From Acidobacteriota bacterium (GTDB lineage Bacteria; Acidobacteriota; Terriglobia; Terriglobales; SCQP01): a stretch of 64,000 nucleotides of DNA. Position 1 is the first letter of the stretch, and each line of letters opens with the position of its first letter. Shown here in pieces: positions 8,383 through 16,966 of this stretch. Location: the NCBI GenBank assembly GCA_027314025.1, contig DAHVCP010000064.1:62001-126000 (forward strand), given 5' to 3'. The notes below the pieces were generated by a model that saw only the letters and a program-made list of their open reading frames with translations, did not search any database and was not told the DNA's origin. The translations under genes were made by a program, and so were the position numbers.

Positions 8383-8928
8383 ATGCAAGCCCCAGCTCCC
8401 GTGGATATCTCGCCCTTGACCCATCGCCTCGCCGTCGGCGATGGCATTTGGACCCCCGAACGCATGCAGCGCGTTGCCGACCTCGGCTACAGCCACGTGA
8501 TTGACGTGCAGGCGGAATTCAATGACGAGGAAATCGCCGCGCCCTTCGGCGTGCAGGTGCTGTGGAATCCGGTCGAGGATGACTTCCAGCCCAAGCCGGA
8601 GGATTTCTTCGCGCGATCCGTCGCTTTCGCCTTGGCGGCGTTTGACGATCCCGAGGCGCGGGTCTACGTCCATTGCGCCGCCGGGCTGCATCGCGCGCCG
8701 CTGACCTGCGCGGCCATCCTCTGCGCCCTCGGCTATGAGTTCGATGCGGCGCTGGAGCTGATCCGGGCGCGGCGCCCGGCGGTGGACTTTCCCCCGGTGT
8801 ATTTGGCCAGTTTGGCGCGGTATGTCCGCCAGCGGCTGGGCATGGCCGCGCCGCTGCCGGACGACGTGCGGGAGCAAACCGGCGGCGAGGATGCCTTGCC
8901 CGGCGCCGTGGACGAGCCCGCGCGCTAG
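8383..8928 (+). CDS. Dual-specificity/tyrosine phosphatase-like protein
   Basis: A 181-residue protein with the cysteine-phosphatase P-loop HCAAGLHRAP (C98, R104), the CX5R signature of DSP and PTP enzymes. The segment after it (LTCAAILCALGYEFDAALELIRARRP) matches the helix that follows the P-loop in this fold. Upstream, WNPVEDDFQPKPEDFF is in the position of the general-acid loop. It probably removes phosphate from a Tyr/Ser/Thr-phosphorylated protein or a small phosphoester. ATG at 8383 is the first in-frame start; no strong ribosome binding site is visible. A HipA-like kinase gene follows 71 bases later, a kinase/phosphatase neighbourhood that may be coincidental. Confidence 0.75.
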   Translation: MQAPAPVDISPLTHRLAVGDGIWTPERMQRVADLGYSHVIDVQAEFNDEEIAAPFGVQVLWNPVEDDFQPKPEDFFARSVAFALAAFDDPEARVYVHCAAGLHRAPLTCAAILCALGYEFDAALELIRARRPAVDFPPVYLASLARYVRQRLGMAAPLPDDVREQTGGEDALPGAVDEPAR

Positions 8929-8987
8929 GCCGCGGCCCGACTCGCCGCAGCCACCCCCAACACCGCGGCCGCCCCGCGCGGGCAGTG

Positions 8988-8993
8988 TAGAAT
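8988..8993 (+). promoter_or_regulatory. -10 box of leaderless promoter
   Basis: TAGAAT, 6 nt before the ATG at 9000 of the HipA-like kinase gene. Confidence 0.5.
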
Positions 8994-8999
8994 CCCGCC

Positions 9000-9794
9000 A
9001 TGCTGCTGTCCGCGGTGGAGCATGTGCGGCCGATGAAGGGCGGGGCGCAGTCGCAGCTGCTGCGTGCTTCGGACAACCGCTTTTACGTCGTCAAGTTCCA
9101 TAACAATCCGCAGCACACGCGGGTGCTGGCCAATGAGATGCTGGCGGCGCGTTTGGCCCGCGCCCTGGGCCTGCCCGTGCCCGAGCCGGCGATCGTGGAT
9201 GTGCCCATGGCGCTGGTCGGCGCGTCTCCGGAAATGGTCATCCGCCTCGCCGGCCACAGCCTGCACTGCGCCCCGGGGCTCCAATTCGGTTCCCGCCTGC
9301 CGGCTGCCGGCGCGCAGCAGCCCATCTTCGACTACCTGCCGGAAGCGGCCTTGGCGGAGGTGGAAAATCTCGCCGATTTCCGCGGCATGTTGTTGTTCGA
9401 CAAATGGACCTGCAACTGCAACGGCCGGCAAGTCGTTTTCTGCCGCGCCGCCCGCGCCGCGCCGATGCGCGTGTACATGATTGACCAAGGATTTTGCTTC
9501 AACGCCGGGGAATGGAATTTCCCCGACAGTCCGCTGCGCGGGGTGTATTCCCGCAACATCGTCTATCGCGGCGTCACCGGCTGGGAATCGTTCGAGCCCT
9601 GGCTGTCCCGCCTCGAGCACCTGGACCCGGCGGTGATCTACCACGCCGCCGAGGAGATCCCGCCCGCCTGGTACGGCCGCACCGACGACATGGAGCGGCT
9701 GCTGGACCAATTGGCCGCCCGTCGCGGCAAGATCCGCGATTTGGTCCTAGCGGTCAAAAACTCGCCGCGCCGGCCGTTTGACGATTGGGCCTAG
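9000..9794 (+). CDS. HipA-like kinase family protein
   Basis: A 264-residue protein resembling the stand-alone HipA-like kinase family. It has a nucleotide-binding N lobe (QLLRASDNRFYVVKFHNNPQ), a conserved NEMLAARLARALGLPVP segment, FDKWTCNCNGRQVVF at the catalytic-loop position and MIDQGFCFNAGEW, where an Asp-based metal-binding motif sits in kinases. It is shorter than true HipA toxins and has no HipB antitoxin beside it, so a toxin role is not implied. The preceding gene stops 71 bases upstream, but a TAGAAT box 6 nt before the ATG suggests its own leaderless transcript. Confidence 0.7.
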   Translation: MLLSAVEHVRPMKGGAQSQLLRASDNRFYVVKFHNNPQHTRVLANEMLAARLARALGLPVPEPAIVDVPMALVGASPEMVIRLAGHSLHCAPGLQFGSRLPAAGAQQPIFDYLPEAALAEVENLADFRGMLLFDKWTCNCNGRQVVFCRAARAAPMRVYMIDQGFCFNAGEWNFPDSPLRGVYSRNIVYRGVTGWESFEPWLSRLEHLDPAVIYHAAEEIPPAWYGRTDDMERLLDQLAARRGKIRDLVLAVKNSPRRPFDDWA

Positions 9795-9841
9795 GCGAGC
9801 CGGCGCGGCCCTCGATCCCGCACGGCTCCGGGCGCAACGCG

Positions 9842-11014
9842 CTAATCGTAGGCGGCGATGCCGGTGATGCTTTCGCCGATGGCCAGCGTATGAATGTCGT
9901 GGGTGCCTTCGTAGGTATTCACCGACTCCAAATTGGCCATGTGCCGGAAGACGGGGTATTCGTCGGCGATGCCATTGGCGCCCAGCAGGTCGCGGGCGCG
10001 GCGGGCCACATCCAGGGCGATGCCGCAGTTGTTGCGCTTCAGCATCGAGATCTGCGGGTGGGTCGCGCGGCCTTGGTCCTTGAGCCGGCCCACCTGCAAC
10101 GCCAAAAGCTGCGCCTTGGAAATCTCCGTGATCATTTCCACCAGCCGCTCTTGGACGATCTGGTGGCCGGCCAGGGGCTTGTCGCCGAACTGTTTGCGGA
10201 ACAGCGTATATTGCAGCGCCGTGTCGTAGCACTGCATGGCGCTGCCGATCACGCCCCAGCCGATGCCGTAGCGAGCTTGATTCAGGCACATCAAGGCGTA
10301 TTTCAATCCCGTCGCCCCCGGCAGCCGGTTCTCCAGGGGAATGCGCACGTCGTGCAGGGAAAGGCTGGAGGTCACGGAGGCGCGCAAGGACATTTTGCCG
10401 TGCACATCCTCGGTGCGGAAGCCGGGGAGGTTGGTCTCCACCAAAAAGCCCGCGACCACGCCATCGTCGTCCTTGGCCCAGACCACCGCCACATCGGAGA
10501 TGGAGCCGGAGGTGATCCACATCTTTTCGCCGTTCAGCACGTACTCCTTGCCGCTGCGGCGGGCGCGGCTGCGCATGCCCCCGGGGTTGGAGCCGAAGTC
10601 CGGCTCGGTGAGGCCAAAGCAGCCCAGCTTTTCGCCGCTTTGCAGCTTGGGCAGCCAATACGTCTTCTGCTCCTCGCTGCCGAAGGCGTGGATCGGATAC
10701 ATCACCAGGGCGCTTTGCACGCTGACAAAGCTGCGCACGCCGCTATCACCCCGCTCCAGCTCCTGCATCACCAGGCCGTATTCCACGTTGCTCAGGCCGG
10801 CGCAGCCGTAGCCTTGCAGGCTGGCGCCGAAAAAACCCAAGCGGCCCATCTCCGGCACCAATTCCTGGGGAAAGCGCCCGTCGCGGGCGCAGGCCTCGAC
10901 GATGGGGATCACCCGGTCTTCCGTCCACTGCCGCGCATTGTCGCGGGCCAGCCGCTCCTCCTCGCTAAGCAGGGAGGCGAAGTTGATGAAATCCACGTCG
11001 CGAAATTTCAGCAT
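9842..11014 (-). CDS. Acyl-CoA dehydrogenase, glutaryl-CoA dehydrogenase-like
   Basis: A 390-residue FAD flavoenzyme that oxidises an acyl-CoA thioester, passing electrons to ETF. It has the FAD/substrate segment CFGLTEPDFGSNPGGM, then MWITSGSISDVAVVWAK, and the catalytic base motif TYEGTHDIH (Glu about 369). RSFVSVQSALVMYPI and the substitution pattern resemble glutaryl-CoA dehydrogenases, which also decarboxylate to crotonyl-CoA in lysine/tryptophan degradation; short-chain acyl-CoA dehydrogenase remains possible. It stands alone, with no ETF gene nearby. Confidence 0.88.
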   Translation of the reverse strand: MLKFRDVDFINFASLLSEEERLARDNARQWTEDRVIPIVEACARDGRFPQELVPEMGRLGFFGASLQGYGCAGLSNVEYGLVMQELERGDSGVRSFVSVQSALVMYPIHAFGSEEQKTYWLPKLQSGEKLGCFGLTEPDFGSNPGGMRSRARRSGKEYVLNGEKMWITSGSISDVAVVWAKDDDGVVAGFLVETNLPGFRTEDVHGKMSLRASVTSSLSLHDVRIPLENRLPGATGLKYALMCLNQARYGIGWGVIGSAMQCYDTALQYTLFRKQFGDKPLAGHQIVQERLVEMITEISKAQLLALQVGRLKDQGRATHPQISMLKRNNCGIALDVARRARDLLGANGIADEYPVFRHMANLESVNTYEGTHDIHTLAIGESITGIAAYD

Positions 11015-11050
11015 GGCAAAAACCTGGAATGCAGCCGCGCTTCGCCGCCG

Positions 11051-11794
11051 TCAGTTGGGCCAGTTTCCGCCCGGTCCCTGCCGGTCGCGTTTGCGCATGT
11101 AAACCTCGAAGCGGCGCTGCGAACGGCGGCGGCGCCAGCGGTCGTAGCCGCTTTGCATGCCGCCGAAGGGATTGCCGCCCTTGAGGAAGATGTAGGCGAA
11201 CAGCATGCCGCCGAGGTAGCCCAGGTCGTTGATGCCGCCAAAGGCCCCAAACAGCAGCAGCAGGACGCCCCAGCCCAGCACCAGCCACTTGGCCTTGATG
11301 CTGACCGGGGGCAGGAGAAGAAAGATCTTCTGCTCCGGGAACATCATGCCGAAAGCCAGCAAAATGCCGAAGGCGGCGCCATCGGCGCCGAAGGTCGGCA
11401 CGTTCGGGCTGCCCAGCGCCAGATGCAGCAGCACGTCAATCAGCCCCGCGCCGACGCCGCAGAAGAAGTAAAAGTAATAGAAGCGCCGGGTGCCCAGCGC
11501 CTGTTCCACCGACACGCCGAACATCCACACCGCGAACATGTTGAACAACAGTTGCAGGAAGGTGGCGTGGATGAAGAGATAGGTGAACGGCTGCCAAATC
11601 GCCCCGTGGATCAGCGCCGAGGGGTAAAGGAAAAACCAACCCCAGGGAATCGCCGACAGCAGCGGAACGCCGCGCTGACCCAGGAACATGGTCAGCCAGA
11701 CGACGGCGCTAGTGATGACGATAACCTTCACGCCGCGGGTAAATCCCGGGACGCTGAAGGTGTACATGGGGGGGCTGGTGGAGCGGTACGACAT
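11051..11794 (-). CDS. Rhomboid-family membrane protein, catalytically dead
   Basis: A 247-residue six-helix membrane protein of the rhomboid superfamily. The helix-2 signature is present as FIHATFLQLLFNMFAVWMFG, and the helix-4 loop as GADGAAFGILLAFG. Active rhomboid proteases have GxSG here; this protein has Asp138 instead of the catalytic Ser. The helix-6 partner His (normally AHLGG) is Tyr193 in GYLGG, and the second His of the helix-2 HxxxxH motif is Gln81. It therefore cannot be a Ser/His protease and is a pseudo-rhomboid, perhaps a chaperone or quality-control factor like eukaryotic iRhom or Derlin. The basic C-terminal tail (RWRRRRSQRRFEVYMRKRDR) is cytoplasmic. Confidence 0.78.
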   Translation of the reverse strand: MSYRSTSPPMYTFSVPGFTRGVKVIVITSAVVWLTMFLGQRGVPLLSAIPWGWFFLYPSALIHGAIWQPFTYLFIHATFLQLLFNMFAVWMFGVSVEQALGTRRFYYFYFFCGVGAGLIDVLLHLALGSPNVPTFGADGAAFGILLAFGMMFPEQKIFLLLPPVSIKAKWLVLGWGVLLLLFGAFGGINDLGYLGGMLFAYIFLKGGNPFGGMQSGYDRWRRRRSQRRFEVYMRKRDRQGPGGNWPN

Positions 11795-11876
11795 GAGCGA
11801 ACGGGGGACGCGCGGTCAGCCGGCCGGCCGCACCCTCCAGTATACGGGCGCGGGCGATGGCGCCGGTCGGGACCGC

Positions 11877-12656
11877 TCATCGCGCCGCGCGTCCTGGCGC
11901 GGGCGCGAGATCGGGCGGCGCCGGCTGGGCTCCGGCTTTCCCGGCGCCGCGGCCCGGCGGCGCCAATTTGCCGCCGAACCGGCCCCATGCGGCGCGCAGC
12001 CCGGCGGGGGTCAGCGCCGGCAGCAGCGGCAACACGGCCAGGATCCTCGCCTGGCCATAATGCTGAATCGCGGCGACGTTGGCGGCCAGGTCGGCGCCGT
12101 TGGCCGGTCCATTGACCACGACCCCCGCCACCGGCAGACGCCGCGCCCGCAACGCCTCCAAGCTGAGCAGCGTGTGGTTAATGGTGCCCAGGCTGGCGCG
12201 GGCCACCAGGATGACCGGCAGGCGCAGTTGCGCCATCAAGTCCACCATCAGCGTGCGGCCGTTCAGCGGCACCAAGATGCCGCCCGCGCCCTCCACCACC
12301 AGCGGCCGGCGGGTGGCGGGAAGGGTCAGTCGGGGCAGGCGAATACTCACCCCTTCGCGCGCGGCGGAAAGATGCGGTGACGCGGGCACGGCCAGGCGAT
12401 AGGCTTCCGGACGCAGGCGCCCAGCGGGCAAACCCGTCCAGCGGGCGACGCACTCGCTGTCGGTGCTCAAGCCCGCTGGGCCGTCCACGCCGGATTGCAC
12501 CGGCTTCCAGTACTCCGCGTCCAGGCCCAGCGTCAGGATCGCCGCCACCACCGTCTTGCCCACGCCCGTGTCCGTGCCGGTGACGAAGTAGCCGTTCGCC
12601 GGCGCAGTCCGCCGGGCGGCCGCCACGGCGGGACGTGCGTGCACGGGCCGGCTCAT
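11877..12656 (-). CDS. bioD: Dethiobiotin synthetase
   Basis: Forms dethiobiotin from 7,8-diaminopelargonate, CO2 and ATP in biotin synthesis. Walker A is GTDTGVGKT (residues 27-35); YWKPVQSG follows, then VVEGAGGILVPL, the conserved core of the family. The last 40 residues are an Ala/Pro/Gly-rich extension beyond the usual fold. Its ATG overlaps the bioF stop in ATGA (12653-12656), so translation is coupled. bioA and bioB are not in the window. Confidence 0.92.
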   Translation of the reverse strand: MSRPVHARPAVAAARRTAPANGYFVTGTDTGVGKTVVAAILTLGLDAEYWKPVQSGVDGPAGLSTDSECVARWTGLPAGRLRPEAYRLAVPASPHLSAAREGVSIRLPRLTLPATRRPLVVEGAGGILVPLNGRTLMVDLMAQLRLPVILVARASLGTINHTLLSLEALRARRLPVAGVVVNGPANGADLAANVAAIQHYGQARILAVLPLLPALTPAGLRAAWGRFGGKLAPPGRGAGKAGAQPAPPDLAPAPGRAAR

Positions 12657-13876
12657 GCCGCCTCCGCCGCCACGGCGGCGTGCAGTGCCTGGGCCAGCGC
12701 ATCGAGATCTTCGTCGCGGTGATCGGCATGCACGGTCAGGCGCAGCCGCGCCGTGCCTTCCGGCACGGTGGGAGGGCGGATGGCGCGCACGTCGAATCCG
12801 GCGGCCGCCAGCCGTTCGGCGACGGCCAGGGCGCGGCGGTCGGCGCCGAGCAGAACGGGAATGATGGGACTATCGGCATTTTCCGCCGCGCTGGGCGGCA
12901 TCATACCCAGCGCCGCCAGCCGCTCCCGCAGTCGGCGTGCCGCAGCGCGCACCCGCTCCCGGCGCCAGGGCTCGGCGGCGGCGGCGTCCAGCGCCGCCGC
13001 CAACTGCACCGCCAGCAGCGGCGGCGGGGCGGTGGTGAAGATGAATGGGCGGGCGCGGTTCACCAGCCAATCCTTCAGCCACGCCGGGCCGGCGACGAAG
13101 GCGCCCGCCGCGCCCCAAGCCTTGCCGCAGGTGTGCACCGCGGCGACGACGGCCGGCGGCCAGCCCGCCGCCGCTACCCAGCCCGCGCCGTTGGGCCCAA
13201 AGACGCCGGTGGCATGCGCCTCATCCACCACCAGCGCCACGCCGTGTTCGGCGCAGAGCGCCGCCAGCGCGGCGATGGGCGCCCGGTCGCCTTCCATGCT
13301 ATAGACCGACTCCACCACGGCCAGCCGCCGCTGGCCGGGTTGGGCGGCATGGCGGCGAAAAGCGGCGGCGTAGGCCTCCAGATCCAGATGCGGCAGGCGG
13401 ACGCGCTCCGCGCCGCTGAGGCGCATGCCGTCAATCAAGCTAGCGTGGTTAAGCCGGTCGGAAAAGATGATGTCGCCGCGCCGCGCCAGCACCGTCAGCC
13501 AGCTCAGGTTGGCGGCGTAGCCGGAGGGAAAATAGAGCGCCGACTCGGCGCCGCAGAAGCGGGCGAAGCGGGCTTCCAGCGCCGCCCACCGCGGGTCTTC
13601 GCCGCGGATCAGGCGCGAGCTCCCACCGCCCAACGCCAGGACCGGCGCGGCATGTTCTTCGCTGGGCGCCAGCGCCGCGGCCATGGCGGCGCGAATCGCC
13701 GGGTGGCGCGCCAAGCCGAGATAGTCATTGGAGCAGAAATCCCGGCCCGCCGGCGGACGCAGCGCCCGGCGCCGCCCGGCGGCGGCTAGCGCCGCCAGTT
13801 CCGCCTGCGCCGCCGCCGCCAAATCCATGGCCGGATTCGCCGCCGCCGCACGCGTCCCGCCTTCGCTGGAGTCCAT
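12653..13876 (-). CDS. bioF: 8-amino-7-oxononanoate synthase
   Basis: A 407-residue PLP enzyme condensing pimeloyl-ACP/CoA with L-alanine, the first step of biotin ring assembly. It shows FCSNDYLGLA near the N terminus, GSSRLIRG, FSDRLNHASLIDGMRLSGA, VDEAHATGVFGPNGAG (Asp218 and His221 around the PLP ring) and the Schiff-base lysine in HTCGKAWG (Lys252). The frame stays open far upstream as antisense to tsaD. The ATG at 13876 is chosen because a TAGAAT box lies 7 nt before it and family similarity begins just after; ATG 13885 is an alternative. Confidence 0.9.
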   Translation of the reverse strand: MDSSEGGTRAAAANPAMDLAAAAQAELAALAAAGRRRALRPPAGRDFCSNDYLGLARHPAIRAAMAAALAPSEEHAAPVLALGGGSSRLIRGEDPRWAALEARFARFCGAESALYFPSGYAANLSWLTVLARRGDIIFSDRLNHASLIDGMRLSGAERVRLPHLDLEAYAAAFRRHAAQPGQRRLAVVESVYSMEGDRAPIAALAALCAEHGVALVVDEAHATGVFGPNGAGWVAAAGWPPAVVAAVHTCGKAWGAAGAFVAGPAWLKDWLVNRARPFIFTTAPPPLLAVQLAAALDAAAAEPWRRERVRAAARRLRERLAALGMMPPSAAENADSPIIPVLLGADRRALAVAERLAAAGFDVRAIRPPTVPEGTARLRLTVHADHRDEDLDALAQALHAAVAAEAA

Positions 13877-13978
13877 GGCCTCCATTCTACGGAGGCGCGC
13901 GGAGGCGGGGGCGCCGCGGGCGGCGGTGCGGCGGCAGCGGCCGGCCCGATGCCCACCGCGGGCGGCTAGACTGGATGG
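13877..13978. promoter_or_regulatory. Divergent leaderless promoters of bioF and tsaD
   Basis: The 102-base gap holds TAGAAT on the minus strand at 13884-13889 (7 nt before bioF ATG) and TAGACT on the plus strand at 13967-13972 (6 nt before tsaD GTG). Neither gene has a Shine-Dalgarno sequence. No BirA-type operator was recognised by eye. Confidence 0.5.
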
Positions 13979-15100
13979 GTGGACGGACCGCTGATTTTGG
14001 GCATTGAAACCTCCTGTGATGAAACCGCCGCCGCGGTGGTGGCGGGAGGGGCGCGGCGGCTCTCGAACGTGGTGCTGTCGCAGGTGCCGGTGCATCGCTT
14101 GTACGGCGGCATCGTGCCGGAGCTGGCCAGCCGCGAGCATCTCCGCGGCATCGTGCCCATCGTCCGCCAGGCGCTGGAGAAGGCGGAGGTGGAACTGGCC
14201 GCCGTGGACGCCATCGCCGTCACCCGCGGCCCGGGTTTGGCGGGCGCGCTGCTGGTGGGCATCACCTACGCCAAGGCGCTGGCGCTGGCGGCGGGCAAGC
14301 CGCTGATCGGGGTCCATCATCTGGCCGGGCATATCCACGCCGTGCTGCTGGACCGGCGGGAACAGGGCCTGCCCGAACCGGAGTGGCCTGCCGTGGCCCT
14401 GGTGGTCAGCGGCGGCCATACGGCGCTGTTTCGCGTGGCTCGCCACGCGAACGGCGGCTTCGAATATCAGCTCCTGGGGCAAACCCGCGACGACGCCGCC
14501 GGCGAGGCCGGCGACAAAGTGGCCAAGCTGCTGGGCTTGGGCTATCCCGGCGGGCCGGTCATTGACCGCCTGGCGGAGCACGGCGACGAGCGCGCCGTCA
14601 CCTTCACCCGGCCGAAGCTGAAAGGCGCGGACCGCGATTTGGATTTTTCCTTCAGCGGGCTGAAGACGGCGGTGCTGCGCTACACGCAAACCCATCCTTT
14701 GGCCGCCGGCATCGCCGCCCGCCAGGCGCTGACGGCGGGCGGGGCCAAGCCGCCGCTGGAGGCGTTGCGCGCCGCCTGCGACGCGGAGACGCTCAATTTG
14801 ATCGCCAGCTTCCAATACGCCGTCGCCCGCGAGCTGAGCGAAAAAACCGTGGCGGCGGCGGAACGCATCGGCGCCGCCGGCATTTTGCTGACCGGCGGGG
14901 TGGCCGCCAACCGGCGCCTGCGGCGGGAACTGACCGCCACCGCCGCCGCGCGCGGGTGGGAGGTGATGGCGCCGCCGATCGCCCTGTGCACCGACAATGC
15001 CGCCATGATCGCCGCCGCCGCCGCGCCGCAGTACGCCCTGGCGGACTTCGCCACATGGGATCTGCCCGCCAGTCCGCAGTTGGCGTTGGCCGCCCGTTGA
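13979..15100 (+). CDS. tsaD: tRNA N6-adenosine threonylcarbamoyltransferase
   Basis: Transfers threonylcarbamoyl from TC-AMP to A37 of ANN-decoding tRNAs, with TsaB and TsaE. The 373-residue protein begins with [15 protein letters not shown], the ASKHA phosphate-1 loop. Metal ligands His114 and His118 lie in [11 protein letters not shown], and [10 protein letters not shown] and [13 protein letters not shown] are later nucleotide-binding loops. The start is GTG at 13979, 6 nt after TAGACT. Length is normal for bacteria. tsaB and tsaE are not nearby. Confidence 0.95.
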   Translation: MDGPLILGIETSCDETAAAVVAGGARRLSNVVLSQVPVHRLYGGIVPELASREHLRGIVPIVRQALEKAEVELAAVDAIAVTRGPGLAGALLVGITYAKALALAAGKPLIGVHHLAGHIHAVLLDRREQGLPEPEWPAVALVVSGGHTALFRVARHANGGFEYQLLGQTRDDAAGEAGDKVAKLLGLGYPGGPVIDRLAEHGDERAVTFTRPKLKGADRDLDFSFSGLKTAVLRYTQTHPLAAGIAARQALTAGGAKPPLEALRAACDAETLNLIASFQYAVARELSEKTVAAAERIGAAGILLTGGVAANRRLRRELTATAAARGWEVMAPPIALCTDNAAMIAAAAAPQYALADFATWDLPASPQLALAAR

Positions 15101-15195
15101 CGGCCTCCGCGGAATCATGAATTAATTGTGTGTGCGGCGCGGCTGCTGCCGCCTGCCGCGAAGTTCCCTCCCGGTTCCCGAGCCTGAGATTCCCC

Positions 15196-15891
15196 ATGGC
15201 CATCGGCCTCAAACTGAAGAACCTTCTTTTCGTCATCTACGCCGCCGACCCGGAACGCGTCCGTCCCTTGTTGCCCGCGGGCCTGGAGCCCGATCTGCGC
15301 GACACGCCCGCGGGCCCGCGTGCCTTTCTGGCTACCGTGGCGCTGGAATCCGGCGCGGCATTTCCTTATGTGCTGAGCGGCTTCCGGCAGGTGAATTACC
15401 GCATCTACGTCCGCCATGACGGCGAGCCCGGGGTGATGTTCGTCCGCTCCTGGGTGTCTTCCCGCGCGGCCGCGGCGGCGCTCAATTTGGCGATACCCAC
15501 CGAGTACGCCACGGTGGAACTCAGCATCGAGGACGGCGGCGGCGCCTATAGCCGCTATGCGGTGAAGGGCCGGTCGGGCGATCGCGAGTTGGAGCTGGAG
15601 GCCGCGGCGGATGGCGCTGCGCTGCCGCCGGGATACTTCGACTCGCATGACGAAGCCGTCACCTTCCTGACCCATCGGCTGAATGGCTTTGCGCTGGGGC
15701 ATCGCGGCGGACTTTCCGTGGTGCGGGTCGAGCATGAACACATGCATCCCGTGGCGGCGCGGGTGCGGGCGGAACGCGTGGACGAATGGACCGCCTGCGG
15801 GGCGCTGACGCCGGAGCAAGTGCGGCAGCCGCTGCTGGGTTTGATCCAGCCCGAGGTGGAGTTCGACATGAATCTTCCCGTGCGGCTGTAA
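15196..15891 (+). CDS. DUF2071-like protein
   Basis: A 231-residue soluble protein resembling the DUF2071/YqjF group of acetoacetate-decarboxylase-like beta folds. The N terminus KNLLFVIYAADPERVRPLLPAGLEPDL is the typical opening of that family (substrate-cup strand then PxxL). RQVNYRIYVRHDGEPGVMF and the VEHEHMHPV segment follow. No catalytic lysine can be pointed to, so an enzymatic role is not implied. ATG at 15196 is used because similarity starts there. Confidence 0.6.
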   Translation: MAIGLKLKNLLFVIYAADPERVRPLLPAGLEPDLRDTPAGPRAFLATVALESGAAFPYVLSGFRQVNYRIYVRHDGEPGVMFVRSWVSSRAAAAALNLAIPTEYATVELSIEDGGGAYSRYAVKGRSGDRELELEAAADGAALPPGYFDSHDEAVTFLTHRLNGFALGHRGGLSVVRVEHEHMHPVAARVRAERVDEWTACGALTPEQVRQPLLGLIQPEVEFDMNLPVRL

Positions 15892-15910
15892 GCCGGGCGG
15901 GTCGGGCCGG

Positions 15911-15957
15911 CGCGAGTTGCGGGCCGGGGCAAGTTGCTGGCCGGGGCAAGTTGCGGG
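15911..15957. repeat. Short tandem repeat, about 17-base unit
   Basis: The block GGGCAAGTTGCTGGCCG and near copies occur two to three times in a row between the DUF2071 gene and the hydrolase gene. It is small and probably slippage-derived; no CRISPR-like regularity. Confidence 0.5.
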
Positions 15958-16071
15958 GGCAGCCGCGGGCCGGCGCCGCCAAGGCCGAGGCGATGGCGGC
16001 GGTGAATGACGTGCGCGCCGGGCGCGGAGCGGCGCCACGCCCGCCGGAAGGCTGATCCGACGCGGGGGGCG

Positions 16072-16920
16072 ATGATCGGCGACGGTAGCAGCATGGCGGA
16101 ACGCGCGGTGCGGTGGAATGGCGGCGCCGCTCAATTCCTGCATCTTCCCGGCAATCGCAGCGCCGGTTCCGCGGTGGTCTTTTTGCCCGGCCTGTTGGCG
16201 ACCAGCTTCTGCTGGCGCCACAGCTTGCCCGCGCTGTCCGCCATTGGCGCCTGCTACGCGCCGGATTTCCCCGGGCTGGGCGGATCGGACGCGGTGGCGC
16301 GGCTGGGCGGCATTGCCGGCTTGGCGAGCTGGGCGCGCGGATTCGCCGCCGCCTTGCAGCTGGGTCCGGTCACCGTCGTTGCCTCCTCCTGGGGCGGGGC
16401 GGCGGCGCTGCGGTGGGCCCTGGACGCGCCACAAGAAATGCGCGCATTGGTGCTCGCCGCCCCGGCCAATCCATTTTTCCATCCGGTGTGGCGGCAGCGA
16501 GTGTTGCTCCGCTCGGCACGGCTAGCGGGCCCCGCCTTACGGCGCATGCCCGACCGCTGGCACGCCCAGGGATTGGGAGCGATGTTCGCCGATCCCCGCC
16601 GCCTGACGCCGGAAGCCGCCGCCAGCTACCGCCGCCCGCTGCGCCGCCCCGGACTGGGGCGCATTTTGGCGGGCTATGTCGCCGGCTGGCGGGCGGAAAT
16701 GGCGGCAATGGAGGCACGCCTGGCCGAGTTGCGCGCCCCGACGCTGCTGATTTGGGGCGCGCAGGACCGCATCGTGCCCATCGCCTCCGCCCAACCGTTG
16801 CAAGCCGCGCTGGCCCATGCCGAGCTGCTGGTTCTGGCCGACGCCGGACATGCCCCGTTCGAGGAGCAGCCAGAGGCGTTCAACGCTTCGGTGATCCGGT
16901 TCTTGCGCTCCCGCGCCTGA
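16072..16920 (+). CDS. Alpha/beta hydrolase
   Basis: A 282-residue alpha/beta-hydrolase. The oxyanion region is VVFLPGLLATSFCWRHSLP, the nucleophile elbow is VVASSWGGAAA (a variant of GxSxG in which the first Gly is replaced by Ser or Ala), the acid is in IWGAQDRIVP, and the histidine in ADAGHAPFEEQPEAF. The cap resembles carboxylesterase or haloperoxidase-like members; the substrate is unknown. ATG at 16072 follows a GGGGGG tract 2-7 nt upstream; an in-frame ATG 21 bases later is possible. Confidence 0.82.
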   Translation: MIGDGSSMAERAVRWNGGAAQFLHLPGNRSAGSAVVFLPGLLATSFCWRHSLPALSAIGACYAPDFPGLGGSDAVARLGGIAGLASWARGFAAALQLGPVTVVASSWGGAAALRWALDAPQEMRALVLAAPANPFFHPVWRQRVLLRSARLAGPALRRMPDRWHAQGLGAMFADPRRLTPEAAASYRRPLRRPGLGRILAGYVAGWRAEMAAMEARLAELRAPTLLIWGAQDRIVPIASAQPLQAALAHAELLVLADAGHAPFEEQPEAFNASVIRFLRSRA

Positions 16921-16946
16921 TTTTCCCGCGCCTAGATGCCGCGGCG

Positions 16947-16952
16947 TATAAT
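16947..16952 (+). promoter_or_regulatory. -10 box of the blaI-like/M56 operon
   Basis: A perfect TATAAT, 14 nt before the ATG at 16967. BlaI-type repressors usually bind dyads over their own promoter; no clear TACA-N-TGTA dyad was seen, so autoregulation is unproven. Confidence 0.45.
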
Positions 16953-16966
16953 GCCGACATTCGGCC

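Noticed and set aside
9000-9794. HipBA toxin-antitoxin module
   Set aside because: The HipA-like kinase is short and has no HipB-like HTH gene beside it; the upstream gene is a phosphatase-like protein.
11051-11794. Active rhomboid protease annotation
   Set aside because: Both catalytic positions (Ser to Asp138, His to Tyr193) are replaced.
9785-12115. A plus-strand open frame of over 700 codons across the acyl-CoA dehydrogenase and rhomboid genes
   Set aside because: It is the antisense shadow of two recognisable genes in high-GC sequence; its translation is low-complexity and has no domain.
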